Shown: one piece after another, positions 15,897 through 25,503 of the stretch
Numbering within the stretch: position 1 is the stretch's first letter
Layout of the letters: each line of letters begins with the position of its first letter
Assembly (NCBI RefSeq): GCF_014698835.1
Contig: NZ_JACJTU010000016.1
Span: forward strand, 117,088 to 181,087
Direction: 5' to 3'
DNA from: Nostoc paludosum FACHB-159
GTDB lineage: Bacteria > Cyanobacteriota > Cyanobacteriia > Cyanobacteriales > Nostocaceae
Length of the DNA stretch: 64,000 bases
Position numbers and translations under genes: made by a program
The notes under the pieces: generated by a model
What the model saw: only the letters and a program-made list of their open reading frames with translations
What the model was told of the DNA's origin: nothing
Database searches by the model: none

Positions 15897-18077
15897 ATGG
15901 CGAAATCTAAAAAAAGCACTACCCCTATTAATCTTAACGATCCACAATATTATCTTAACCGAGAGTTAAGCTGGTTAGAATTTAATGGCAGAGTTTTACA
16001 TGAAGCGTGTGACGATCGCACTCCTCTTCTCGAACGCCTGAAGTTTTTAGGAATCTTCTGTTCTAATTTAGATGAGTTTTTCATGGTGCGCGTTGCTGCT
16101 TTAAAGCAACAAGTTGAAGCGAAGGTCAGCCTGTTAACTCCCGATGGTCGCACACCACAACAACAGCTAGACGATATTCGGTCTACCCTGATTCCCCAGG
16201 TAAAGAAACAGCATCAACATTTTGAGCAAGTACTCCGCCCGCTATTAGCAAATTACGGCATCCATATCCTGAATTATATAGATTTAAATCAGACACAGCG
16301 GAATCATCTCGACAGCTATTTTGAAGAACAAGTTTTTCCTGTTTTGACTCCCCTGGCTGTTGACCCCAGTCATCCCTTTCCTTTTATTTCTAATCTCAGT
16401 CTGAATTTGGCAGTTGTGGTGAAAAATCCAGACACCGATGAAGAATTTTTTGCCAGAGTTAAAGTTCCTAACGTTCTGCCGCGATTTTTACCGTTACCTC
16501 CTGAGTTAGCAACCCTAGATAATGAAAAGCCAATTCATTGGGTTGGCGTACCTTTAGAACAAGCGATCGCTCATAACTTAGAATCTTTATTTCCAGGGAT
16601 GAATATTCAAGAATATCATCCATTTCGGATTACCCGCGACGCCGATTTAATCTTAGAAGAAGATGAAGCAGATGATTTATTATTAGCGATCGAACAAGAA
16701 CTGCGAAAACGGCGTTTGGGTGGAAGTCCAGTGCGGCTAGAAATTCAATCCCAAACACCTGAACCAGTGCGATCGCGATTATTGCAAGATTTAGAATTAA
16801 CAGACAGTGATGTTTACGAAGTAGATGGCCTTTTAGGACTGCGGGATTTGATGTCTTTCATGTCCTTACCACTACCAGAACTCAAAGATCCACCACGTCA
16901 ATCTGTTGTACCATCACGCCTCCAACGTCTTAGAGAACCCAGTTTAGACCCAGATGCACTAGAAACAGACGAAGGAAAAGACTTTTTTGCGGTAATTCGC
17001 GAAAAAGATTTGTTAGTACACCATCCCTATCAATCTTTTTCGGCTTCGGTGGTGCGCTTTATTACCTACGCCGCCTACGACCCGAATGTGCTAGCCATCA
17101 AAATGACTCTTTATCGGACTTCTGGCGACTCACCCATCGTTAACGCTTTAATCGCCGCCGCCGAAAATGGCAAGCAGGTATCTGTGCTAGTGGAATTAAA
17201 AGCGCGGTTTGATGAAGAAAATAATATTTACTGGGCAAGACGACTAGAAAGAGTTGGAGTTCATGTTGTCTATGGTTTAGTCGGGCTAAAAACTCATAGT
17301 AAAACCGTCTTGGTGGTACGACGAGAAAAAGACCGGATGCGTCGCTACGTACATATTGGAACTGGTAATTATAACCCGAAAACTGCACGGTTGTATACAG
17401 ATTTGGGATTGTTTACTTGCCGTGAAGAAGTGGGTGCTGACATCACAGATTTATTTAATTTCTTAACAGGCTACTCTCGGCAAAAGTCTTATCGAGAGGT
17501 GATGGTTGCACCTGTGAATATGCGCGATCGTTTTTTGGCACTTATTCGCCGCGAAATCGAAAATGTTCAAAATGGCTTTTCTGGACGCATTGTTGCCAAA
17601 ATGAATTCTCTAGTAGATCCAGAAATTATCGCTACTTTATATGAAGCTTCCCGCGCTGGAGTGCAAATTGATTTAATTGTGAGAGGCATTTGTTGTTTAC
17701 GCCCAGGACTCAAAGACATTAGTGAAAACATTCATATAATCAGCATTGTCGGTCGCTTTCTAGAACACTCTCGGATTTATTATTTTCATAACAACACACA
17801 GGAGGAAATTTATATTGGCAGTGCCGACTGGATGCGCCGCAACTTAGATCGACGAGTGGAAGTAATTACCCCAATCAAAGACCCAGATATTGCTAAAGAT
17901 TTGCAAGAAATTCTAGGAATTATGCTCGCAGATAATCGTCAAGCTTGGGAATTACAAGCCGATGGCACTTATATTCAACGGCGTCCTTATGATGATTCTC
18001 CAGAAGCCAATTCTCAAAAAACTCTGCTTAATATGGCCTTACGCTCAACTGGTGTAGCCTCAAACCTGATTGATTAA
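15897..18077 (+). CDS. ppk1: Polyphosphate kinase 1
   Basis: 726 residues, the usual length. The enzyme reversibly transfers the terminal phosphate of ATP to polyphosphate. The N-terminal domain begins with LNRELSWLEFNGRVLHEA and has NLDEFFMVRVA, the middle holds the head domain, and the C-terminal half is a pair of phospholipase-D-like domains. The two active-site histidines are His467 in KTHSKTVLVV, the expected autophosphorylated residue, and His624 in FLEHSRIYYF. HIGTGNYNP and DLGLFT are intact. The start ATG at 15897 precedes a short Lys/Ser-rich leader typical of cyanobacterial PPK. No ppx or phosphate transport gene is adjacent. Confidence 0.97.
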   Translation: MAKSKKSTTPINLNDPQYYLNRELSWLEFNGRVLHEACDDRTPLLERLKFLGIFCSNLDEFFMVRVAALKQQVEAKVSLLTPDGRTPQQQLDDIRSTLIPQVKKQHQHFEQVLRPLLANYGIHILNYIDLNQTQRNHLDSYFEEQVFPVLTPLAVDPSHPFPFISNLSLNLAVVVKNPDTDEEFFARVKVPNVLPRFLPLPPELATLDNEKPIHWVGVPLEQAIAHNLESLFPGMNIQEYHPFRITRDADLILEEDEADDLLLAIEQELRKRRLGGSPVRLEIQSQTPEPVRSRLLQDLELTDSDVYEVDGLLGLRDLMSFMSLPLPELKDPPRQSVVPSRLQRLREPSLDPDALETDEGKDFFAVIREKDLLVHHPYQSFSASVVRFITYAAYDPNVLAIKMTLYRTSGDSPIVNALIAAAENGKQVSVLVELKARFDEENNIYWARRLERVGVHVVYGLVGLKTHSKTVLVVRREKDRMRRYVHIGTGNYNPKTARLYTDLGLFTCREEVGADITDLFNFLTGYSRQKSYREVMVAPVNMRDRFLALIRREIENVQNGFSGRIVAKMNSLVDPEIIATLYEASRAGVQIDLIVRGICCLRPGLKDISENIHIISIVGRFLEHSRIYYFHNNTQEEIYIGSADWMRRNLDRRVEVITPIKDPDIAKDLQEILGIMLADNRQAWELQADGTYIQRRPYDDSPEANSQKTLLNMALRSTGVASNLID

Positions 18078-18363
18078 TAAATATTAAGTTCCCCATATCT
18101 TGACCGAAAATCAAAGGCGCAAGTTGCTAGCTTCTACCTATTTTGAATCCCTGTCAAGCAAGAATCTGCCAGCTTCTAGCTGTTGGGAGTGTCAAAACTA
18201 GATCGACTTAGTTTTCTTTACAAAATTTTAATTTTTTGAAAAGTTATCTAAGTTATTTGTCATAGGTTTATAGAAGTTATTCAACCATAGGATAGAGTAA
18301 GTACTGGCACTTATTCCCATAAACTAGAGGGGTTATTGTAAATAATTTTGTCTTTATCCCTCA

Positions 18364-18780
18364 ATGTTAATGTTATCCTGTGAGTTTTCTACCTTGCGCG
18401 TTCTAGTAGTTGATGACCACGAACTTACTCGTTTAACCTTACAATTGGCTTTTTCCTGCCAGGAAAATATCCAAGTTGTAGGCTTAGCCAGTAATGGTCA
18501 AGAAGCAATAGAAATGGTTAAACGTTGGCAACCTGATGTAATTGTTCTAGACTTACAAATGCCAGTCATGGATGGCTGGAGTGCATCTAGCCAAATCAAA
18601 GCTATATCTCCTAACACTCAAATCCTTGCTTACTCTTCAGTAGAGGATGTAAGTTTCCAGAAGACAAAAAAAATGTCTAGCTTTGATGATGTTTGTAAAA
18701 AAGACGTACCTACCTCAGAACTAATTGCTTTAGTTAGGCAGTTAGGTATGCGTGCAGGAAATGGCACAGTCACAGAGTGA
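18364..18780 (+). CDS. Single-domain response regulator
   Basis: 138 residues consisting of one receiver domain. The acidic pocket is DDHE (17-20), the phospho-acceptor is Asp63 in VLDLQMPVMDG, the switch residue is in YSSVED and the conserved Lys is in VCKKD. There is no output domain, so it probably passes phosphate on in a phosphorelay or acts by protein contact, in the manner of PatA/PilG/CheY-like regulators. The start could be ATG 18364 or ATG 18370. The gene stands alone and a terminator hairpin follows. Confidence 0.85.
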   Translation: MLMLSCEFSTLRVLVVDDHELTRLTLQLAFSCQENIQVVGLASNGQEAIEMVKRWQPDVIVLDLQMPVMDGWSASSQIKAISPNTQILAYSSVEDVSFQKTKKMSSFDDVCKKDVPTSELIALVRQLGMRAGNGTVTE

Positions 18781-18858
18781 ATGATTGATAATATATTACA
18801 TTAGCAGCCCAAGCTTAGCTCAATTCCAGGGATTTGAAGACACTATATTCTTAAGAAA

Positions 18859-18905
18859 CGTCGGTATATCCTGAAGTTTAAGGTTACACCGACGCGCTTT
18901 TTCAT
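18859..18905 (+). terminator. Rho-independent terminator of the response regulator gene
   Basis: CGTCGGT (18859-18865) pairs with ACCGACG (18888-18894), with an inner CCT/AGG pairing, and the arm is followed by CGCTTTTTC. It lies 79 bases after the stop at 18780. Confidence 0.65.
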
Positions 18906-19031
18906 ACTTTCTACTCTAATGGAGAGCCTAGCTGAAGGCACTTCCAAATAAAAAAATATCCCACTGTTCACAGTCAACGGTCATCAGTCAGCAACTTCAA
19001 GGGGTTGTTTTTATGTCTTGGAGTTCCCTAA

Positions 19032-19211
19032 CTATACTTCTGTTTCCGGAACCGTGCGTCTAAATTCATCAATTAACTCATCTAGTTCCTCCAAAGCCTG
19101 ATTTACGTCAATTCTTAAAGTTCCCAAGTTTGGCTGTTCCAGTAGACTCAGCAAGTAGTCCCGCTTACTTTGCACTACGGCGATTCGTTCTTTTATAGTC
19201 TGTAGATCCAT
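19032..19211 (-). CDS. Small 59-residue coiled-coil-like protein
   Basis: A clean frame from ATG 19211 to TAG 19032: starts MDLQTIKERIAVVQSKRDY, has LLSLLEQPNLGTLRIDVNQ in the middle and ends EFRRTVPETEV. It has two strongly amphipathic helices with heptad Leu/Ile spacing around a short turn with Pro-Asn, so a helical hairpin or dimer is likely. Upstream, AAGAAAAAATA is a weak ribosome site. I do not know the family; the regular composition and codon use make it a real gene. It is divergent from the DUF2854 gene and convergent with the response regulator. Confidence 0.6.
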   Translation of the reverse strand: MDLQTIKERIAVVQSKRDYLLSLLEQPNLGTLRIDVNQALEELDELIDEFRRTVPETEV

Positions 19212-19347
19212 TATTTTTTCTTCGTGTTAAGTACCTTTAAGTTTAAACTTAACTCATAATCTAATATTCTGGAACACTAAGTAGGCTGGGTTTGACTTCC
19301 TTTAACCCAAGCGTATTTGCTTCTAAAGACAGTTGGCAAAGGGTTTT

Positions 19348-19380
19348 AATCCAAAATCCAAAATCCAAAATCCAAAATTG
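19348..19380. repeat. Heptamer array (AATCCAA)n
   Basis: About four consecutive AATCCAA units, then AATTGGTATGAC. It is one of the short tandem repeats seen in several gaps (also near 20310 and 24985). The rest of the gap 19212-19599 includes a decayed copy of the AGGGGCGCAC palindrome at about 19503-19530 and shows nothing else. Confidence 0.6.
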
Positions 19381-19599
19381 GTATGACTCATTGAGAATGC
19401 TGCAAGCAAGATGGGCTAATACTCTTTCGTAATTTGTGACTCATAGCCGATGATAATAAAACTAATACTATTTCATAAAATTCCTACTATAGGTACGTAG
19501 GTAGGCGCACACAACTGTAAACCCCTACAGGCAATTCATTTGTTGCCAAGATTTTGAGAAATAGTATGAAATATTAGCAATTTATACTCATCTAAGCTC

Positions 19600-20172
19600 A
19601 TGCTAGGCCAAATCTCTTTGGGAACACTCGGTTTAACTATCGGTAGCATATTAACCGTCATTGGCTTTGTTGCCTATGCTGCTGATAATGCGACACTCAA
19701 TCTTGTCGGATTTTTTTACGGGATTCCTCTATTGTTGGGGGGGCTGGCACTGAAAGCTAATGAACTCAAGCCAATACCCTTTAGCCAACCTACGTCACCA
19801 TCAACATTAAAATTGCGTCAGCAGCAAGCAACTGTAACTCAAAATAAAATTCGCAAAGACATTACCAGATATTGCTATGGTCAAGATGCCCATTTTGATA
19901 CAACACTTGATTTTTTGGGTTTGAGTCCTAGCGATGAAGAACGACCAATAGTTACAGGGTTACGAGAAACAGAAGTCAATGGAAGTTACACCTTAATTTT
20001 AGAATTTGATTCACCGCTAATACCAATTGACTTATGGCAAAAAAAACAAGAAAAGATGACCAATTATTTCGGGCCTGGAGTTGAAATTCAAATAACCCAA
20101 CCATCTGAAAATAAAATTGAAGTAGCATTAATAAAAGATGCTCAAAAGGAGCCAATAGTCAATAGTCAATAA
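19600..20172 (+). CDS. DUF2854 membrane protein
   Basis: 190 residues. Two transmembrane helices lie at about 8-27 and 35-52 (LGLTIGSILTVIGFVAYA, LVGFFYGIPLLLGGLAL), followed by a soluble domain with RYCYGQDAHFDTTLDFLGL and the strand-rich ILEFDSPLIPIDLWQ. This matches the DUF2854 family, conserved in cyanobacteria and chloroplasts with unknown function. The last residues (EPIVNSQ) are encoded by CAATAGT heptamer repeats that run on past the stop, so the C-terminus has been extended or replaced by repeat DNA. Confidence 0.8.
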   Translation: MLGQISLGTLGLTIGSILTVIGFVAYAADNATLNLVGFFYGIPLLLGGLALKANELKPIPFSQPTSPSTLKLRQQQATVTQNKIRKDITRYCYGQDAHFDTTLDFLGLSPSDEERPIVTGLRETEVNGSYTLILEFDSPLIPIDLWQKKQEKMTNYFGPGVEIQITQPSENKIEVALIKDAQKEPIVNSQ

Positions 20173-20336
20173 TATTGGTGACTGGGGACTGGGGACTGAG
20201 AGTGTTTATTGTTGACTGAGAAGCGATTACTCTCCCCTGTGCTTCCTCTTCCTCTGCCCCTTTGCTCCCCACCTAATTCATACAATTCAGGCACACAAAG
20301 CAATTCCCAATTCAAAATCTAAAATCCAAAATGGTA

Positions 20337-20597
20337 TTACTTTTCTAGACGAACTGCATACCATTGCAAATATTGTCCAGGGCCAATATCTAATTCACAA
20401 CTGGTGTCGATTAAATGTTGTGCTTGGGTCTCGACAGTATCAAATTTTTGCAAGTCAGGTGGCAAATCTTGAATTTGAAGTTGCTGGATAGTTGTTTTAA
20501 GTTTTTCTAATAACTCTGATAATGTCAGAAATTGTTCTGGTTGATTGGTTTCTAGAACAACAAAATTATCTTGTTGATACATTAATGGATTTGGCAT
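20337..20597 (-). CDS. CRR7-like small protein (chlororespiratory reduction 7 family)
   Basis: 86 residues, starting MPNPLMYQQDNFVVLETNQP. The conserved core is EQFLTLSELLEKL, then ETQAQHLIDTSCELDIGPGQ and the end YLQWYAVRLEK. I recognise this as the cyanobacterial form of the CRR7 family. In plants CRR7 is needed for accumulation of the chloroplast NDH complex, so a role with NDH-1 is likely here, but direct function in cyanobacteria is not something I can confirm. It is a single gene, convergent with DUF2854. Confidence 0.7.
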   Translation of the reverse strand: MPNPLMYQQDNFVVLETNQPEQFLTLSELLEKLKTTIQQLQIQDLPPDLQKFDTVETQAQHLIDTSCELDIGPGQYLQWYAVRLEK

Positions 20598-21331
20598 TTT
20601 TGAGTTTTAGTGAATGTAGATGGTTTTGATTTTTTTTGCAAAAAAATTAGTGTTTATTTTGTATAAAAAGCATAATTTATACAGCAATCAAATCATAAAT
20701 TTTGTGTAACAATTCTGTAAATAATATCTAAAGATTTTATCTGCTTACTTTGTTACTCTGAGTTTTCCTTGTTTACGCGATCGCTTATTCTTTTGGATTC
20801 ATCAACAATCATCGAATGCTCGATTTTGGTGTCTTGATTTTAATCTAATTATAAATTTTATTTTGATATATATAAAAATTATATTTTAAATTTTTTATTA
20901 ATTATATTTATAAAATCTTAATTACTAAATTAATCTGCTCTCAACTGATTTAAGTATCCTAAGTATCCTAAATTCATGAGCGAACATAAGAATTTTTACT
21001 GATTTCTTCAAGAATGATTAATTAAAGAATAAACCTTTCTACATAATGAATATCAATCTTATGTAATTATACTAAATCACTTCAATGGTTGACGAATAGA
21101 CTCAATTGGTTGAATTTAAGTAATATTCCTATTTATTTAGTATTAGCTATATTCTCACTCAGGGTTGACAATTACTTTGACCTATCTAGCTACGTTTTTA
21201 AACGAACGACAAAATTAAATAATTAAGCTGTGAATTTACAATTCTCAAGAGAATTGCAATTTAACTTTAATAATGGGGAAATATAACAGTAACATTTCGT
21301 CCCTAACCATAGGGGAACAAAAAGGTAGCAA
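20598..21331. other. AT-rich gene gap
   Basis: 734 bases, very AT-rich (notably 20840-20960), with one HIP1 octamer. There is no coding frame of note and no structured RNA that I can support. It should carry the promoters of the CRR7-like gene and of the receiver-GGDEF gene. Confidence 0.4.
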
Positions 21332-21361
21332 TTGCCTTTGAGTTCCAATTATAGATTGTAT

Positions 21362-21562
21362 ATGCAAATTAGTTATCTACCGCTTGCTTGGCTCAATAAT
21401 ATTGAGCAGTCTATTCTCAAAAAACAGTTGATTGTCAAGCTAAACATACCCTTGCCACAAATGCTGGCGTCGATGGAAACAGCGATCGCTCCGATGCGAT
21501 GTGATTGCTCAGCCTTTTTCAGGATAGTCTCGCAAGTAGAATGTAACTCATGTCAGGCATAA
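21362..21562 (+). CDS. Possible short upstream ORF of the receiver-GGDEF gene
   Basis: The frame from ATG 21362 (66 residues, or 76 from a TTG at 21332) ends 13 bases inside the next gene (ATG 21550). It contains SYLPLAWLNNIEQSILKKQL and a Cys-rich end (CDCSAFF, CNSCQA). The overlap would allow translational coupling. There is no family match and it may be chance. Confidence 0.25.
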   Translation: MQISYLPLAWLNNIEQSILKKQLIVKLNIPLPQMLASMETAIAPMRCDCSAFFRIVSQVECNSCQA

Positions 21563-22578
21563 GCCCATTTTCTCTTTCTAAGCAACCACCACTGATTCTA
21601 GTGGCTGATGACGACAAGACCATTCGAGTGTTGCTGCGTAAAGCTATGGAGCAAGAAGGTTACCGAGTGGTCGAGGTCAATGATGGTAAGCAATGTTTAG
21701 ATGCTTATGAGACTATTAAACCAGATATAGTTTTGCTGGATGCTGTAATGCCCGTAATGGATGGCTTTACTTGCTGTAAACAATTGCTTCAGATTGCTAG
21801 AAATAATCTGATCTCAGCACTCGCAACCTTTGATACTGATTCTGTGCTTGGCAATACTGTAATCTCCAAGATATGGGAGCGAACTCCCATTTTGATGATC
21901 ACATGCTTGGACGATGAGGAATCTGTAGACCGTGCTTTTGAGGCAGGAGCAACTGATTATGTTACTAAGCCAATTCACTGGCCTGTATTGCGCCAAAGGC
22001 TACGCCGACTACTACAGCAAGCGCAAGTATACAAACAGCTAGAAGCAGCAAACCAAGCTTTGCAGCACCTCGCAAATGTTGATGGCTTAACAGGTTTACC
22101 GAATCGTCGTCGTTTTGACGATTATCTTAATACTCAGTGGATTAATTTAGCACAGGAGGAATGCCCCCTGTCACTTATTTTATGCGATATCGACTATTTT
22201 AAATTTTACAACGATAAATATGGTCATCCTGCCGGCGATGTCTGTTTACAAAAGGTGGGTACTGTCTTAAGCCAAAAGGCACAAAAACATCAGGATTTAG
22301 TAGCCCGTTATGGTGGCGAAGAATTTGCTGTGATTATGCCATATACACATGCCTCTGGTGCAGTTCACGTTGCCGCAGGAATGCAAGCAGCAGTCAGAGA
22401 TTTGCAAATTGTTCATGATGGTTCAGCGGTGAGTCGGTACGTCACCCTCAGTATGGGCGTAGCAACTGTTGTCCCGACTTGGGAATCCTCACCTTTAGAT
22501 TTAATTGTGCGGGCAGATAAAGCACTCTACCAAGCAAAAGCTGGGGGGCGCGATCGCTTTGTTTCAAGTATTCATTAG
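21550..22578 (+). CDS. Receiver-GGDEF response regulator (diguanylate cyclase)
   Basis: 342 residues. A receiver domain (about 14-150) has Asp64 as phospho-acceptor (LLDAVMPVMDG) and the conserved Lys140 (VTKP). Between the fourth helix and strand region there is an insertion of about 25 residues (RNNLISALATFDTDSVLGN) that ordinary receivers lack. The GGDEF domain follows (about 175-340) with the intact signature GGEEF at 255-259 and metal-binding DIDYFK, so it should make cyclic-di-GMP. The product-inhibition site, usually RxxD nine residues before GGEEF, reads KHQD (246-249). The arginine is replaced by lysine, so feedback inhibition may be weak. Confidence 0.9.
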   Translation: MSGISPFSLSKQPPLILVADDDKTIRVLLRKAMEQEGYRVVEVNDGKQCLDAYETIKPDIVLLDAVMPVMDGFTCCKQLLQIARNNLISALATFDTDSVLGNTVISKIWERTPILMITCLDDEESVDRAFEAGATDYVTKPIHWPVLRQRLRRLLQQAQVYKQLEAANQALQHLANVDGLTGLPNRRRFDDYLNTQWINLAQEECPLSLILCDIDYFKFYNDKYGHPAGDVCLQKVGTVLSQKAQKHQDLVARYGGEEFAVIMPYTHASGAVHVAAGMQAAVRDLQIVHDGSAVSRYVTLSMGVATVVPTWESSPLDLIVRADKALYQAKAGGRDRFVSSIH

Positions 22579-22593
22579 ACCTTTTGCAGAAGT

Positions 22594-22660
22594 CCCAAAC
22601 ACCCCACCCCGCCTGCGGGGGGAGACAAAGCATAGCTTTGGGTGTTTGGGGTTCTTATTT
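22594..22660 (+). terminator. Long imperfect hairpin after the GGDEF gene (dispersed repeat)
   Basis: Outer arms CCCAAACAC (22594-22602) and GTGTTTGGG (22642-22650) enclose an inner CCCCGC/GCGGGG hairpin. GTTCTTATTTTTG follows. It lies 15 bases after the stop at 22578. It probably acts as a terminator and has the look of a repeat scattered in Nostoc genomes. Confidence 0.6.
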
Positions 22661-22830
22661 TTGATTTATGCAAGAGACTCCATGAACAAAATTCACAACG
22701 AAGGAATGAAAATATTTCTTTCCTAGTCACCAGTCCCCAGTCCCCAGTCCCTATTTTCAAGGCAGATCTATTAATCATTGGCCATTAGTCCTTTGTGAGT
22801 TCACAAGAACCAATGCCCCATACGCAATGA

Positions 22831-24018
22831 CTAAGAAGGATAAACCGGTAGTGTGAAGTGGAACCATGCCCCATTATTGGGGGCAGAGTCTACCCAAATT
22901 TGACCGTAATGTGCTCGAACGATGCGTTGGCATAAACAAAGGCCAATGCCGTAACCTTCTGTACCTTCATCCCGTTGCAGGCGGAAGTGGTTTTCAAAGA
23001 TGCGATCGCGATTTTCTACAGGAATACCAGGCCCAGTATCACCAATACTGAACTGAACTTTCTGGGTGGTGCGGTGTAATCCAGCAATGCTAATTTTCCC
23101 GCCTTTGGGTGTATATTTGATCGCATTATCCAACAGATTTACTACCACCTGCCGGATGCGTTCTGGGTCAGCATATACGCATGGCAAGTCTTTGGGGATA
23201 TCGGTTTCTACCTCTTGGCATTTTGCGGTGTAGCGATCGCGTAATTCTTCTAGCACATCTAAACACAGTTTACCTAGTTCTACTTTTTGTGGTAAAATAG
23301 GTATCTCCGTGTCTTTGCCACGACCTACCTGCAAAAGGTCGGCAATCATCCGGTCAATAATTTTAGTTTGACCGCGGGCTTGTTTTAATAAATGTGCCGT
23401 CATGGACGGTTTGAGGCGCTGGAATTCGCCTGTTTCTACATTGTAGTTAGATTGAAGAGTTTCTATGGCGATCGCCGCAGCAGTTAGGGGATTGCGGAGG
23501 TCGTGTGCCAACATAGCAATCACTCGGTCTTTAAACTGTAGCTGTTCCTGAAGGTTTTCTTTTTCCTGTTTCAAGCGAAAAATTTCGTCTGAAAGGCGGA
23601 TAAGTTCAGCAGAAACGGCGACCGAACGAATTGTAGATTTGGGTGAGGCCACCCGACCATTATCGTCTATACGCTCTTGTAAGTCTTCCTGTAATTTTAA
23701 ATAGGTGTCTACGGCGGTTTGCCAGCGAGGCCACCAGTTTTTCAATTGCGCTACTATATTACTCCCAGCTAGAATCTGCCGTGGCTCCGGATGGATTTTG
23801 ATTAAAGCTGGTGTTGCTACCAATTTAAAGTGTTCTGCTAAGTAAGGTTGTTGACCAACATCGATTATTTGCAGTTCAAAACTATACTCAGCCTGCAACT
23901 CTTTTAAGTAAGCACGTATTCGCTGCACTTGCTGTCGGGACTTTGGGCGGCCATCGACAAAAAGTAGCAGCTGGAGTGGAGCCTCAGAATAAATAGGCTG
24001 ATCCTGGGAAACTTGCAT
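22831..24018 (-). CDS. sasA: Circadian clock sensor histidine kinase SasA
   Basis: 395 residues from the ATG at 24018; a TTG at 24045 would add nine. The N-terminal 95 residues form the KaiB/thioredoxin-like domain by which SasA binds KaiC (LQLLLFVDGRPKSRQQVQRI, VATPALIKIHP). A helical linker follows, then the kinase core: H-box MLAHDLRNPLTA with His172, N box NLLDNAIKYTP, DTGPGIP, and GYGIGLCLCQRIV. SasA autophosphorylates on the clock's signal and passes the phosphate to RpaA. RpaA is not in this window; its relative RpaB is at 57037. There is no transmembrane segment. A gene-poor region of 1.7 kb lies upstream. Confidence 0.95.
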   Translation of the reverse strand: MQVSQDQPIYSEAPLQLLLFVDGRPKSRQQVQRIRAYLKELQAEYSFELQIIDVGQQPYLAEHFKLVATPALIKIHPEPRQILAGSNIVAQLKNWWPRWQTAVDTYLKLQEDLQERIDDNGRVASPKSTIRSVAVSAELIRLSDEIFRLKQEKENLQEQLQFKDRVIAMLAHDLRNPLTAAAIAIETLQSNYNVETGEFQRLKPSMTAHLLKQARGQTKIIDRMIADLLQVGRGKDTEIPILPQKVELGKLCLDVLEELRDRYTAKCQEVETDIPKDLPCVYADPERIRQVVVNLLDNAIKYTPKGGKISIAGLHRTTQKVQFSIGDTGPGIPVENRDRIFENHFRLQRDEGTEGYGIGLCLCQRIVRAHYGQIWVDSAPNNGAWFHFTLPVYPS

Positions 24019-24415
24019 GTAATCGTGTTTCAGCACTGGTAACAACCCGGCGACGCTTTACAAAAAGTAAAATGGACTAATGGTTGTCGATGGTCGTTGG
24101 TTTGTCTTCAATTTAATATCTATTTTAGATTTTTCATACTCATATCAGATCTGCATTTTTGACATAAGATATACGTTTTTGAGCCTTTTGCCTTCTTTTG
24201 GCTGACTTCATCTTCAAGAAACACTCATATTCCTTGAATATAAGCCTTATTTGCCCTGAATCAAAATTTTTCGGCAGAGTCAGCATGTCAAAAATTTAAT
24301 ACTATGTCAAATTGGCTAGTACAGCAGTATGTGAATATGATTAGTCGTTTTGAACAAGGGAACACTGAACCAAACGTAGATGCTAATTGTATCCGATCTA
24401 TCAGGTAGCTGTTAA

Positions 24416-24635
24416 CTATTTAGGCCAAGAGTGTAGTTTTTTCAACTGCCAGTGCGTTCGATGAAGTATCTTTTGTACCTCTATCCAATCAACAGTAGGA
24501 TTGGCAAATAGTCTATAGTAATTACTGCCTTCATAAATTGCCAGGGACGGGGTGTTGGGGGCCTTTCTCAAACAACTGCTTTGCTATTCCAAAAGAATAG
24601 AGGTTAAGTTGCTTTGAAGGAGCTTTGGATAACAT
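24416..24635 (-). pseudogene. Frameshifted small gene of unknown family
   Basis: On the minus strand, ATG at 24635 opens a frame with LNLYSFGIAKQLFEKGP that soon stops. An overlapping frame from about 24580 continues as APNTPSLAIYEGSNYYRLF and VDWIEVQKILHRTHWQLKKL to a TAG at 24416. The second part has protein-like composition with many aromatic residues, and a TTG at 24571 could even start it alone (51 residues). I read it as one gene broken by a frameshift; an intact 51-residue gene is the alternative. Function unknown. The flanking parts of the 24046-24973 gap show only AT-rich DNA and a GAGATTT tandem repeat at about 24853-24880. Confidence 0.4.
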
Positions 24636-24973
24636 ACCAGCGATCGCACTTTAAGAGGAAGCACTCACTACTTTTGAGGCTTTTAAGAAACATACGGGAG
24701 TGGCGAGGAGAAAGTGTTTGTTTAATCGTTCGGGGGTGATGTGCCGCCTATGTAGCGCTACCAACAAACTCTTCACTAGAGCATAAGTAGCACTCTTGGT
24801 AAAGAATCATTGCTAGATGCTACCCAAACGGCTACGACACTTAACTAGGAACTTGAGATTTGAGATTTGAGATTTGAGATTTTTTAGCACTGCTGCTTTT
24901 TAGCAAGCTACATACCTCACCCCTAGTGAGTGAAACAAATCTAAAATCCTCAGCAGCGCGCTAGCCTCGTGGT

Positions 24974-25153
24974 GTGTTTTCATCCAAAATCCAAAACCAG
25001 TTAACTGCTTTACATAACCCCTACCCTCAAGAACTAAAAACTTACGCTAAGTTCCTGGAATTACTCAACACTGGCATTTTTCAGACATTTCATTATCCAG
25101 CTTACCATCGTCAGATGAATAATCTTCAGAATCGATATTTAAGCCAGCGTTAG
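24974..25153 (+). CDS. Short ORF or gene fragment, protein-like
   Basis: GTG 24974 to TAG 25153, 59 residues. The first ten or so residues come from AATCCAA-type repeat DNA. The rest reads LTALHNPYPQELKTYAKFL, ELLNTGIFQTFHYPAYHRQM and NNLQNRYLSQR, with a composition like a real protein (many Tyr, His, Gln, Asn). It may be the C-terminal end of a decayed gene whose 5' part is lost, or a small gene. No known family recognised. Confidence 0.35.
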   Translation: MFSSKIQNQLTALHNPYPQELKTYAKFLELLNTGIFQTFHYPAYHRQMNNLQNRYLSQR

Positions 25154-25503
25154 CCAATTTCATTGATTCCCCTTTTTTGATGAGGCTAAGGGGGGCTTTA
25201 TTCATAGTCTACCACTTCAGTTGTTTGGCGATCGCATCAAATTAGTGCATTTGGGCGTAGGTTGACGCTTTTGCTTGCTAGATTGTTATTTAATGAGATA
25301 TCAATCAATTATCCTGTCTAGTAACGAAAAATCTCAATAACCATCCTAAAATTTGAGTATTTACAGCATAAAACTCCTCTATGGTAACCACTGTGGGTTT
25401 ATTTATGTTTTTTCCCAAAAATGTTACTTTCGCAGAATTTTAGGGAAATCTATAAATAAGCATGGGAATTATCAAAACCTAATGGCTGTAAAACGAAGAC
25501 AAC

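Noticed and set aside
24501..24620. 6S RNA or other housekeeping small RNA
   Set aside because: No conserved core of 6S, SRP or tmRNA is visible; the stretch is better read as a broken gene on the minus strand.
24671..24786. Frame with FEAFKKHTGVARR that recalled the start of LeuD
   Set aside because: Only a few residues agree, the following residues do not fit LeuD, and the frame soon stops.
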